A stretch of DNA of 64,000 bases. Source: Oncomelania hupensis (lineage: Eukaryota > Mollusca > Gastropoda > Littorinimorpha > Pomatiopsidae). Position 1 is the stretch's first letter. Every line of letters starts with the position of its first letter. Below are positions 37,801-51,100 of this stretch, in pieces. The DNA is taken from assembly GCA_036898135.1 (NCBI GenBank), contig JBAHVR010000308.1, positions 286,001 to 350,000 on the forward strand, in the 5' to 3' direction. The notes beneath the pieces were generated by a model. The model saw only the letters and a program-made list of their open reading frames with translations. It was not told the DNA's origin and ran no database searches. Position numbers and translations under genes: made by a program.

Positions 37801-40800
37801 TGTGGGTTTTCTTGAAGATGTGATGGTTATGAGGCCATGATGGTACTTGTAGAAAGTGATGAGGCGGGCTTGCCGGCGGCGGTCCTGCAGGCTTGGCCAT
37901 TGCAGTCCCTCCAGCATAGCGTCCACACTTGATGTTTGCCGATGGCGATTGACCACCCAGCGGGCTGCTCTGCGCTGAACTGCCTCAATCCGCCTGATGT
38001 CTTTGTCTGTGGTAGGATCCCACACTTGACTCGCATACTCCAGGAGCGGGCGGACCAGTGTGAAGTATGCTCGCTGTTTGAGTGACTGTGAACCTTATTC
38101 CTTATTAGAATTTCGATCGATGTTTTCAATTTGTTGTATTAATGATAAGATAAGATAAGATATGGCGATCTGATTTTCAGATTGTATCTCTTTTCTCAGT
38201 TGAGATCACCTTTTAAATCAAATTACTTCAAATTCTTCCTTGCACAGAAATGCTACAGCCCTCAAGAACTGTCCGCCATCTTTGAAGTTGGGGACGTAAT
38301 CACTGCTGATCAACTGACGCAGTTGTCTGCCGCTCTGCTGTACCAGAAGCTGTACTCCAACTGCATTACTCCGGCTAACAACACTGCTCCGGCCGCCCAG
38401 ATGTCAGATATGAGTGAGTATTTTTTTTTAAACCAATATTTAAAAGAATCGCTCCTTTTCATTGCTGTATAGAGGTAGCAGTTTATTTACATTTCGATTC
38501 AAAGATAGTGTTGATTTTATTACCGTGCAGTATCCGGACAAAGAGACGCTATTATCGCATGTCAGCAAAAATAATTTGTCCTGCCTATCCTGTCCTGTCC
38601 TATCCTATCCCGTAACTTAAAAGTCGTTGGGGCACCACAGATGATCGTTTAACCAGCGTAATCCATCTTTCTCAATCTCTGTTCTCAGCAACCCTCATGG
38701 CTTCCCTCAGTGTCAAGCCAGTCCATTCTCGAATGTTGACATCCCACTTTTTTTCTGTCTCTCTCTTCGTCTGCCTCCTTGCACCGTGCCTTGCAGGATG
38801 GTCTTTGCAAAACCTGATGCTCTGGTGACATGGCCATACCATCGGAGTTTCCAATTCTTCACCACTGTGAGCATGTCATGGTGATGTCCAATGGCTTGTG
38901 TGATGGTCTGTCGGACATCGTCGTTGGTGGTGTGCTGGGTATAGGAAATGCCCAGAAGTTTTATGTAGCACCTCATCTCCATGCTTTGTATTCTTTGTTA
39001 TAGGCCTGCTGTGAGGGTCCATTTCTCGCAAGCATATTGGAAGATGGAGATGACAAGGAAGCACAGCAACCTTATTTTGGATTGTAGGCTGATGGTCCTG
39101 TCTTTCCAAATGGGCTTCAACTTTGTCAGGGCAGCAGTTGTTTGTGCGATCCTGGAGAAGACTTCCTGTCGGGACCCATTGTCTGATACAATTGCTCCTA
39201 AATATTTGAAGGTGTGCACCGTGTTGAGAGATTGGCCTTGGACTTTGATGTCCGTGTTGATACCATTGTAATTGTTGTTGTTGGTCATCGTTTTGGTCTT
39301 CTCTCCACTTATTTCCATTCCATAGGCACTGGAGATGGTGTCAAGCCTCTGTACCAGCTGTCCAAGTTCTTGTTCTTTTCCAGCCAATCCATCAATGTCA
39401 TCCGCAAAAAAAAAGGTTGGAGATTGCTCTATCCCTTATGCTGACTGTGCCTTCGTGATCGGGAAAGGTATCTGGCATGACGCCCTGCAGGAAAATGTTG
39501 GAGAATGTTGGAGAGAGTAGGCATCCTTGATGAACGCCGATTGTTTTTCTGAACCAGTTCCCGATGGCGCTGTTGTGGAGGACTTTACTGGCAGCTTTGG
39601 CTTTTGATGACTTCTAGGCCACTCTCTACTCTACCAGATCTTATTACAGATAATGGTGAGGGCGTCAATCATCGATTCTCCTCCTGTTTGGAGTACTGTA
39701 CTTTTGCGGGTATGTTGTCCACTCCCACTGACTTCCCCTTCATCAGCGATTGCACTGCTGCCTCAACTTCTCGGAGAATTGGGAGGATTTCTTCTCTGTT
39801 CTAGGGACATGGGGATGAGAGTATAAACCGAGGTCTAGTTTGTGTCGCATACATTCCATCATAACGGACTTTAAAGATCCTGACGCTTGTGTCCTAGACG
39901 GGTGAGTACCGGTGACAAGAACACAACCAGCATTCACCTATGTCCTTCTCCCCCATCCCTGGCAGCCCAGGATTGTGCTCAGTTGTCTGGAGCGTTATTT
40001 CAATGCGCCCAAAGGCTGCAAGTTGGCGTCTCGGGCGGCTTGAGTTAGATCCTTTTTTGGCCAGCGCCTGCCCTTCAGCAGCTCTTGATCTGGAAAAGCG
40101 CTATATAAGAACGATTAAATAAATAAATAAATAAAATAAATAGAACCGATGTTTCTCCGCTTAGTGTGTAGACTTCCTGTTCTTCTGTAAGGCATATGTC
40201 AGATTTGCTTTGGATCGTGGAGACTTTGGGCTGTTTAACACTTGCCAGCCGCATCACAGTCTGGTAGGGAGTCTTGCTGTTGTTCTTGTTCGGACTGTTG
40301 TATGTTTCCTTGCACTGATCTTCTATCCAGTTCTCCTTTGCTGTGCGCATGCCTTTTCTGATGTCATTGTTGATTTTCGGTAGGCATCAGCTCCCTGTGA
40401 GTTGTACTTTTACTTTTTCATCTTCTTCGTTTGTCTCATAGGTCCAAAAGTTCAGGTGTGATCCACGATTTCTTCTTTAGGCGGTGTTGGCCAAGGATCT
40501 CAGTGGCGGCATCTGTCACAGTCGAAGGTGGTGGTCTTGGAGTTGACGTCTACTTCACCAGCTCCCAAAATGAGCAGTGGTGCAAATTTCCCTCTAATTG
40601 TGGCTTGGAATATTTGTGCTACCTCCGGGTCTTACAGTTTGTCCAGGTCGAACTTCAGTCTGGTGCACTTTGCTGTGTTTACTCTCTGTAAGAAAAGCCG
40701 GAAGGACATTATCATGGGATCGTGGTCACTTCCGAAGCCTGCTCCTGGAAACGTGTGTGTCCTGCCAATGTTGAAGCTTGATCCAAAGCGTTTCTTGACC

Positions 40801-42127
40801 ATGGTGTAGTCCATCGTCTGGATTTTTTGTGGAGACCAAGCGTTTTTGCCAGTATCAGATTGTTATATCTGGCAAATTCCACAAGTCTCAGTCCTCTGTC
40901 ATTTGTCTCGTTGTTGCAGTGGGGTCCACGTGTGTCTCTCCAGTTGTGGTAGATGTTCCTAGAAATCTCCGACATCGATGTCGTCATAGTCTGATGTTGG
41001 GGCATAGGCCTGGATTATGGTGAGGTTGAAAGAGGCTGATCTCAGACGGATGGTAATGAGTCTATTGGAGACTGGGCGGCAACCAATGACAGTGGCTAGA
41101 ATGTCTCTCTGGACGAAGAATTCAATGCCGTGTTCGTGCCTGTTATCTCTCCAGCTGAAATAAAACTTGTGGCCTTTGTCAGTCGTTGTTTCACCTAGGC
41201 CTTTCAAGCGCAGTTCGCCGATACCTAAAATGTTCCATGGATAGTGGTCCAGCTCGTGGGCCAGTTCTTCTAATTTACCCCTGCAGTTAGGGTCCTAACA
41301 TTCCAAGTTCCTATGATGATGTTGTGTCTCGTGCGGATCGTGCTAAGTTGTCCATCATTAACCCACTTATCCGTTCTGATGGTCAACGATAGGCGCGGTC
41401 TTTGGTGACCCGGTCGACGACCGATCCGGTATTTGAGTGTGTAGTTCTTTTGATCATACTGTCTTGGGCAAGAAAGACCTGACGGAGCCCAATCCTCTCC
41501 AGGCTGTTGGCCACACCCGAAATCCAGGAGTACAGTGTGGCTCGCCTTGGCCCCGAGCACGTGGTCGTTGAACCTATAGTAACGTGAGGTTCCTCCGTCC
41601 TGGCAGGTGACTTCTGTTTAGAAGACTTTCGTCGAGTGATGCCGTGCTGACATCACCCCTGTTAGTCGCCTCTTACGACACGGATACAATCTCAAAATCG
41701 CTTTGGTGTCAGGCGCGATTTACTTGCTTTTTTTTTGTTTTATAGAGGTTTCTTTTTACATCTTTAAAAAAAAAAGAAAAAAAAAAGAATGGCTTTTCTG
41801 CTAAACTCATTTTATGTATTCCATATTTTACATCCTTTCCTGTCTGCCAAATCGCATATCGGTGGGTGTAGACGTTCATTGAATCACCCATTCTGCACTT
41901 TATAATAGACCCATTATTGCATTCAATGCAGCCAGACTGTCAGTCAATACCTTTCACCTCTACACCACACTATTGTTTAAGGCTAGGCCATGACCTGCCC
42001 GACTTGAACTAGTGGCACAGCTGTCATGCAGCGTGGCGTCTTGTCTGTGTGAAGTAGATGGTCATTGACTTTACTTTTAATGTTTTATGTAATCTAATCA
42101 TTCTTATATCATGATAATAAATATATA

Positions 42128-42181
<54 letters not shown>

Positions 42182-45100
42182 CAATAACAACAACACAACA
42201 ACAACACAACAACAAAACAACAACAACAACAACAACAACAATAATAAGAGATGGATGCTGTATACGCGATCTTCCATCCAGATCACCAATCAAGCTCAAA
42301 GCGCGGCTATCTGTACCAGCATTATACGCTCGCATGCTAAATCACCCACTCTCTCTCACATGCAAAGCACACATGCGTCTTTTTTCAAACTTGTGGTGTA
42401 AAGGCAGGGAGATAGCTATTGGAACACGGAAGAAAAATTACATTTTTTTACTTTTTAAATGTTAGATTGACCATTACCGTTATTGAAGGCAGAAAGGAAA
42501 CCGGAGTTCACAGAGAAAAATCTCGGTGACCTGAATAGCTTTTTATCTAAGTAATAAAATAAGTCCACCCCTTGCGGGAGCCGGAACTCGCGTTTTTTCA
42601 TTGCACTGCAAGAAAATGTTCCTCACTGTTTTTGTGGGACAATGCAGATTGAGATTGAGAGAATTAATGTTTCAGGATGGCTGTTCGGGTCTATCGCAGT
42701 GTTGATAGTGACGATTTGTGCGCTGTTCGGCGTCATCCTACTGCCCTGCATGAACAGGTCCATCTACAAATACGGAATGGCGCTCTTCATAGGCCTTGCT
42801 GTGGGAACGCTCTGTGGAGATGCTCTTCTCCATCTTATACCCATGGTATGGTATAGTTTGCTTGTTAAGCGATCATCTGTGGTGCCCTAGCGACTTTCGA
42901 GTTACTGGATAAGATAGGTTAGGATTGGTTTACTTGTTGTATTCCAGCCAGGGTCTCTTTAGTATTCAAGCCAATATCCATAGTAAGCCAGCATTAATAG
43001 TAGAGAAATTTAGTTCGATCAGCGAAACTTGGTTCGAAGTGATCTCTTTCGTTTCCGGTTACGCAATCGGGAAATCCTTGCGAACTTTTCTTCGTGCCTG
43101 CGGTTCTAAAGCGGCAGCGCCTTTAGTTGCATACGAAGTTTTGTTCGTCCTTATCAAGGGGATGTAAATGCCATCATAACTCTCTCATTTGCGGAGGTTC
43201 TTTTCGTCTAAACGCACGATTCTTAGATTTGGTTCATCACGGGTAACAAACAGACACTTTTCCCAAGGAATATTTATTTGAAGTTTAGAATAGGGCATTG
43301 GTAATTTTTTCTTCTTAATTTTTAAAAAATACGAAAATTAGAGAGCTTATGTGTCCCCAACTTGTGTTTATTGCCTATTCTAGGCTACTAACTAGCCAGT
43401 TTATGGGCTGTTCGTGCACATTTATAAGAATACACTAGAAAAGTGATTTTACATCTTTAATCTTTACCATGCCCATGTGAGACACTTGAAACTTAGGCAT
43501 AATGCAAAACTTGTGTTGCAAATCTCAATCGGAACCATAATCTCCTCCGCCATTTTACATCTCAAAGCAAAAAGCAGCCCAAAAACAGCACCCTTTTTCG
43601 GATCTATGTACATTTATTTTAATGAATCAACAACAACATCAAATAGTGAGAGAATACAGTCAAAGCTTTTATTCAAGCTTTATAGCAATTGACCCAATAT
43701 ATGCAAAAAAATACCAGAAACTTACATGAGAATCACGATTCGTCAAAATGATGAAAAATCCCATTTTCACTCAGCGAAGTTTTCTGCTTAATACAAACAA
43801 GGAGGTCGTGACCCTGCGGAAGCGCAAAAGTTATGACGTAGACTGGGGGTTTTCTTATGAAAAAGAACCACGAACCAAGTTTCTGTGCTTCCTAAAGCTC
43901 TCTAGTATCCAAGCCAGCATCTGTAGTATTCCAGCCAGCATTTATAGTTTTGAAGCCAGAGTCTATATAGTATTCCACCCAGTATGTTAGCCGGCGTCTA
44001 TAGTATTCCAACCTGCATTGATAATATTCAATGTCTACAGCATTCAAGTCAGCATCTGCAGTAATCAAGGTAATTAAACACTTCAATATGCACAGAGAAA
44101 AATCGCTTCAAATGAGCCATTGTGCACTTTAATGTCCTGTCTTTGGGCAGACTCTATTGTGACTATTTTCATCAACATCTGCCCATGGCTCGAATAGACA
44201 ATTTATAACCTTTCAACCTAGACCAAGCAAAACTAGTCAAAGAAAAAAGTTAATCATCCTCAAATTCATCTACTAAATACAGAACGGCGCCTTTCATTGG
44301 CTTAGGTGGCGGCGACGCCCTGTTTTTCGTCTTCTGCCTATAAGGTGTGTCCATTTTAACGTTTTCTACAAACTACTATAGGCAGCTGAGACAGCAAATT
44401 GCATTTTTATAGTACGACGTGGCGTTTTTCTTATAATTTCTGCACTCTATACTTATGTGGTGACTCTCTCCTCACACAGGCGCTGGGGGCTCATGGGCAC
44501 GACGAAGAGGACGGGCACGACCACGCTGAAGGCGAGATCATCGTAGAGCCTTACATGGGCTACTCGCTGCTTGCCCTGGCTGGCGCGTACTTCTTCTTTC
44601 TCCTCGAAACCTTTTTCTCCAGGAGAATGCAGCATGGTTCTTCCTCTGTAAGTTAATGTAATAATGTGTCCAACATTTTTTGTTGTCAAAATTGATGTAG
44701 AGTAGGTCTACACTGTACTCTTGTCTTTTGTTTAGTTTCATTTGGAAAGAGCTTTAGTCATTGTGAAAATATTGTACATTTTGAAGTTGCGCAGTTTTGC
44801 GAACGGACCTGTCCGTATCTGCTTGGCTGGTTCAACTGCAATGTGATGTGATTGTGTGTGTGTGTGTGTGCGTGTGTTTTGTGTGAGTGTGTGTGGTATT
44901 CGTACAATTCAGCATTGGGAGTCGATGATGCTTACAAGTGCGTGTGAAGTTAACATTTGTGTAATCTTAATATATTGTATATAGTGTCAAATTGTGATTC
45001 TGTGCCTGTTGTAATCCCTTTTGAGGTAATAAAGATAAGTTGTATTGTACACATACCTTATTGACATTAACCCTCTCACGATATTATTTTAAAATCGCCA

Positions 45101-48100
45101 GTTGGTAGATTCTTATAATTTTATTTTATTTTATGGTTTTTCAATTTATTTTTATTTATTTTGTTGTCTAATACTCCCTAGACTAAACAGACGTAAAATT
45201 AAAATACTGAGCTGAACTGAACTAAATCGACGCATTCGCTGTTTGTATAGTGTTTTGTAAAAATCGCTTTCCATCACATTATTGTATGGGCATCGGAATT
45301 TTGCCGCTGCACAGTTTTGTGGGAAATCACAACTGTACGTATGACGTTAATAGATCTATTGCTTGGACAGTTTCTTGCTTTTGAGGGTTAATGTTCACAT
45401 TGTTTAGGCTTTGCTTGGCTCATACGCGTGTGAATCTTTAATTTTTTTTCAGAACTCTCATGGACACTCCCACGATTATGAGCTGGACATCCCACAGGTA
45501 AGCGGCATCTCTTTCAGACTACTATGTCGTGAGATAGTGAAGGGGTTCACATTATTTTCACGCATTATTACAAAGCCATCCACATGGTTTTGCAATAAGT
45601 GTCCCAACCCTGATCGCATCGAAACGATGCATGGTCTGGAGTGAATGGCACTAAATATGCAGATGTAAGATTATATCATCATCATCATCGTCGTCATCAT
45701 CATCATCATCGTCATCATCATCATCACCAATATCATCATCATCGTCCTCCTCCTCGTCGTCATCACTACCATTATTATTATCATCATAATCATCGCACGA
45801 TATACAGACTGAACCCAAAACCACAGCTGCTCGTATACATCATTTGTATTTTTATTTTATTTTATTTTATTTTTTATTTTAAAATTGTATTTCAGCCGCA
45901 GAAGAACGGGCCTAACCACATGGCCGATCGCCTACCACAGTTCCAATCTAACGGCAACGGCGCTTTCGCTGGCGAACAGGAGAAGAAGAAAGGTACTGGT
46001 CATACTTGGACTGATTACCTGATTCTTTTACTGGTCGGTTGATTGGGTGGCTAAAGCGAGAGACGGGACATATACAGCGAATCACGTTGAGTTGATGGGT
46101 CCAGGTTCCTGACCGTGTTCAGTCGGCCTGCTACCCATGACTACGGTTGATTTGATTTATTTTATTGTTTAGTGGGTTGGTTGTTTATGTTGATGAATTG
46201 TGTAACGAATGGATATTTAGTGTAGGTGCATGCAAAATATATATGACTCCTAAACGGAAAAAACGTGCGTGCAAGACTTCTCTGTTAACTGTCACACCCA
46301 CAAACGTACAGACTCTTCTCAACACAGACAAACACCAACACAAGATATCCGTTCCACGTTCTCAAAATTTATATAAATGATCAACAATTTTATATCACAC
46401 TTTCACTCTAATCCTCTCATACAGTTAATCTAACACGGTTAGGCTTATCCCAATGTTTCATAGAAACGTGACGTCGACGAGCCTGAACACTCGGGACGGA
46501 TAATCGAGACCGGCAATTTCTTGTCCTGGCCAATGCAACAAATACGCAAAGTTTACAGTACCTTATTATCTCCGAGGATCACGGTTTCACACTTATCTGG
46601 CACACGATGCCAGAGATACGTCGACAAGAGACGAGTGTCGACGAGCGATGAGTGTCGACGAGAGTCGAGTGTCGACGAGCGATGAGTGTCGACGAGAGTC
46701 GAGTGTCGACGAGCGATGAGTGTCGACGAGAGTCGAGTGTCGATGAGCGATGAGTGTCGACGAGAGACGAGTGTCGACGAGCGGAGGGACTAGCCTCCTG
46801 CCCCAGTCCGCTCGGAGAAACGTTGTCTTGGTCAAGTGTGGAAATAGAGTCGATCCCCCTCCGATGCCTCGGAAATCACCTTGTCCTCGTCTCGGACAGA
46901 ACGGAGCCAATTCTGCTCCCAGTAGGCCAGTAGCCCCCAACGGGCTCGCTATTATGACATACATATACAGACGTCAATTCTCTGACTCGGACAATTTATT
47001 TATTCTTCTTTAGTTTCACCCTTTCTCACCTCCCTTTGTTCCTCGTTTGTCCCATTCTGTTTCGTATGTGATCACCACTTTCCTTCTCCACCACTATTAA
47101 TCATATCCAGGTAATCACTTCATGAATGAAAATTACTATTAACCAAGCTCACGCATTTCATTCATACTTCATTATCTACTACCCTACAACTATCACCCCA
47201 CGTAACTAATAATATTATTACATCAATGAAAATTCAATATTCCATCTCAGTGGACAACAGCTCACTGTTACAACAAATGCAATACAAAAATATACTTATC
47301 CGCCATTTTACAATCATGAAAAACATTATAAATACCTGTAATCTTTACAGCACAAAAATAACCACTTCCAGAGAGAAACGACCACAAACCAATACACCGT
47401 GATAGGTTTTCAATGCTTTCTTCCTCTGTAACTTTCTTTTCTTTACTTTTCCTTTCAACTTCTTTCTACTTTTCCGGGCCTACACACACACGACCACACA
47501 GTTTGACACCAACAATTCGACTCACTAATTTTGCCTCTAATTCAAACTATCTCTTCATTCATTGGCTCAAGGCTTTTAGCCAATCAAAAATCATTAATTA
47601 ATTTTAATTAAAAAATACCGGAAAAATCCCGTTCTCTACAAATTGATTTGACATACTTATTTGTTAGAACTTTATGTTTGTTATTATTATATCTGATTGT
47701 TTGGATGGAGTGATGATTGTGTGTTTTTGCTTTGAGGGTGGGATTTTCTTATTGCTTTAACATAGTGGTACAGTGTGTCGTGATGTTTATACACTGTGCA
47801 ACATTAATGGCGGGTTGATACTACTGACTTCATGATGGTAAATGGACTGCTAAAATAACACATTAAAATTTAAAAAGTCAGTTACTGTCTATAGACATGT
47901 GTATGTACATCATCAGTATCTCGACAGTGGTCGTAGCCTTCAGCAACTCTTTGGTGGGTTTATTACACATTAATCCTCTGTTCTACTCGATACAAGGAAA
48001 ACAGTCACAGTGTTTGGGTTGTAAGTTCCGGTAACACTGATCGAAAGCAGTTTTGAGGTGTGATTAGTTATATAGACCAGGAACAGTTATGTAAAAAGAA

Positions 48101-51100
48101 AACACTTTGACCACGCCCCCTTGATAGATCCTTTTACCATTCACAGTGAGTGTTGCCCACTGAAAATAGGGAGCGTCATTAGCTCTATGATGTAAGCCGT
48201 GTACTCGAATGTCAGGCGCTAACAGTTCAGCCGTTACAGGCAGTGATTGAAACGCCGTTAATGGCGTGGGGAAAAAATAAAATTTAAATTTAAAAACCTG
48301 AAACACTGCGCTACTACTTCTTCGGATAAGAATATAAACCATTCCATCGCATGGACTTTAGAGATCCTGACGCTTTTCCCTTAGACGGATGAGTGCCGGG
48401 TACACAAATACACCCATTCCCGGTGGCCCAGGATTGTGCTCAGTTGTCTGGACGTCAGACTATGCACCCAAGGTTGCAAGTGGACGCCTCAGGCGGCTGG
48501 AGTTAGATCCTGTATCGGCCAGCGCCTTGAGCAGCTCTTGAGCTGGTAAATAAAGCCCTATATAAAAATGATTAAAGAAAGAAAGAAAGAAAAGCTTACA
48601 ACTAAACATAACTCTTTCTAAAGTGTAGTTAGTTTTTTAATCAATAAATTCCGTAATTTGTGTGCCTATTAATACCCCCTCTACCCTCAACCCCACCCAT
48701 CCCCCTCTCTCTCCCTCCTCTCCTTCCTCATTTTTGTAATAAATATAGCATCTACGAAAGCCTGTAAGAGGCATAACCCACCAAAACACCAAAAAGTTGC
48801 TGGGTAAGGTTTGTAGTTTTATGTTGATACACTAGATCCTACCCTACCACAAATGCCAAAGCCGCGTGGTTCCTTCAGAAATAGGTCCATAGGTCACACG
48901 ACTATGGTATTGGTGTACCATTAAACGGCCTAGATTGAAATCACTCCCTGTCAGAGCAGAAATGAAACATTCAAACTTTAGCGGTTGATTTGAGCATTGA
49001 AAGCTCACTGTATCATGGTTTAATGCAGTACCAATGCGAATTTTAGAGTAATACCGTTTTGGTCAAAAAGTAAACAAAGCCTTCGAATTAGGCCCTTTTA
49101 AATTAAATGCCTAGAAAGTAAACTGCCGAACAAGCCTATCCCATTGATGATTTTTTTTTTCAGGCCCATCGGTGAACTGGTCGCTGGTACTGATGATCGT
49201 TCTGGGCGATGCTATTCACAATTGTGCGGACGGGTTGGCCATCGGTGCAGCGTTCACTTCCAGCAACACTATGGGCGTCGCCACAACCCTCGCCGTCTTC
49301 TGCCACGAGCTGCCTCACGAACTGGGTGGGTTTACCGAACTTCCATTCAGCACCATTCAGTGATGTTTGTAGTGATGGTTTAAGCCGTCACGATCCTTGT
49401 CACTTCTGCGAGGTTTTGCTGATCCGTTTGTTCTGTGTTGTTTTTACAGGGGATTTTGCTGTGTTGCTGAAGAACGGACTGACGGTGAAGAGAGCGCTGG
49501 TGTGGAACTTCGTTTCTGCACTGACGGCGTTCATAGGCCTGTACATCGCCCTTGCCATTGCCACTACGGACGCAGCGCAGCAGTGGATCTTTGCTGTCAC
49601 CGCTGGCATGTTCCTATACATCTCTCTCGCCGATCTGGTCAGTTCTGGCGGAGGGGGGGAATAACTTGTTAGTTTTGGTGTTCATGGTGGTGGTGGTGGT
49701 GGTGATGATGCTGTTGATGTTTGATTCTTTGTTTGCTTGATTTGGATTGTGCATCTGCTTACATTTTTTTTTTAGTTCTTTGTTTCTTTGTTTCATTTTT
49801 TCTTTCTTTCTTTTGCCTATTCAGTGTACAGATACCTGTTCACTGTCGCCGCGTCGCTTCGTCCCTCAGCCTCTTACTGCGTACCCCCCACCCCCTCACC
49901 ACGCCCTTTAATCAGTGACTGTTGTGGAGTCAACCGCTAAGGTTGGATGTTAGCAAGCTACAGCATAAAGCAACGTAAACTCCCTTTTCAGGTTGACGGA
50001 ATTTCTCCATCGGTATTTGTCAGCCAGACATGGGGATTCTAAAATAACTGTTATTATTATTCTGTGTTCATTGGACAACACGATGACATGCTCGGAAACT
50101 ACGATGGTATGGCCACGTCACCAGAGCATCAGGCCTTGCAAAGACCACTTGAAGCCACGGTGCAAGGAGGCAGAGGAAGAGGGAGACAGAAAAAGAGGTG
50201 GGAGGACAACACTCGAGAATGAACTGGCTTGACACTGAGCGAAGCCATGAGGGTTGCTGAGGACAGAGAAAGATTGGAGTATGCTGGTTAAACGATCATC
50301 TGTGGTGCCCCAACGACTTTTGAGTTACGGGATAGGATAGGATATGATAATTATTATTATCTTAGAAAGAGAGAAATATAGTGTAGGCGTGCGCGGATAG
50401 CTACATACACACACTTGCACTGACGGAATAACAAACCATTATAATAAAACATAATGGAAGCTGTGTCATAAACTTCTTTTTGCGTGTTATAAAATATTTA
50501 GCTTTATTCTCAGAAGATTCCTACAAACTTGGAATTAGTTTGTAAACAGTTTTTTAATGTTCCAATTTTACGTATACACGCATTCATCAAAAGGCCTTTC
50601 TTATACAATTACACAAGTGGAGACAGAGAGATAAACTTTAAACCCTGAAGACCTAAAATAAACAACAGTTGGAACACAACACCGATTTACGTTTCGTTAA
50701 TTTTATGGTTTTCTTCTTTCTCTCTCAAGGCAGTAGAATAATAAAACGGAATTCAAGAAAACTATATTCAAGAAAGCTTTAAGTTCTAGAGTAATAAAAT
50801 AAGAAATAGCTGAACTATAATATAATCTTATTTTCTCTAAAGCAATCCCGTTTCCGGTCTGACACGAAAATTAAATTTTGTCAAGTTATGAAAATATTTT
50901 ATGCATTTACAAAATTAGTTTCAATATGTTTCCAACAAGTAAATCATAAAATATAAAAATTCTAATTACCGTGTCTGTCATGAACGGAATCCAGAATCAA
51001 CACAGTGAAAAACAGAAGTAGCCTACACGGTTACACATATTTCTAAGGCACAATAAACATGCACTCTTTTTTCACAGTCTTTCATTCCTCTAATACTCAA

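Noticed and set aside
42642..42675. Upstream extension of the TM1 exon from the acceptor at 42642
   Set aside because: The frame fits TM1, but entry would need phase 0 while the previous exon ends in phase 1; the acceptor at 42674-42675 fits.
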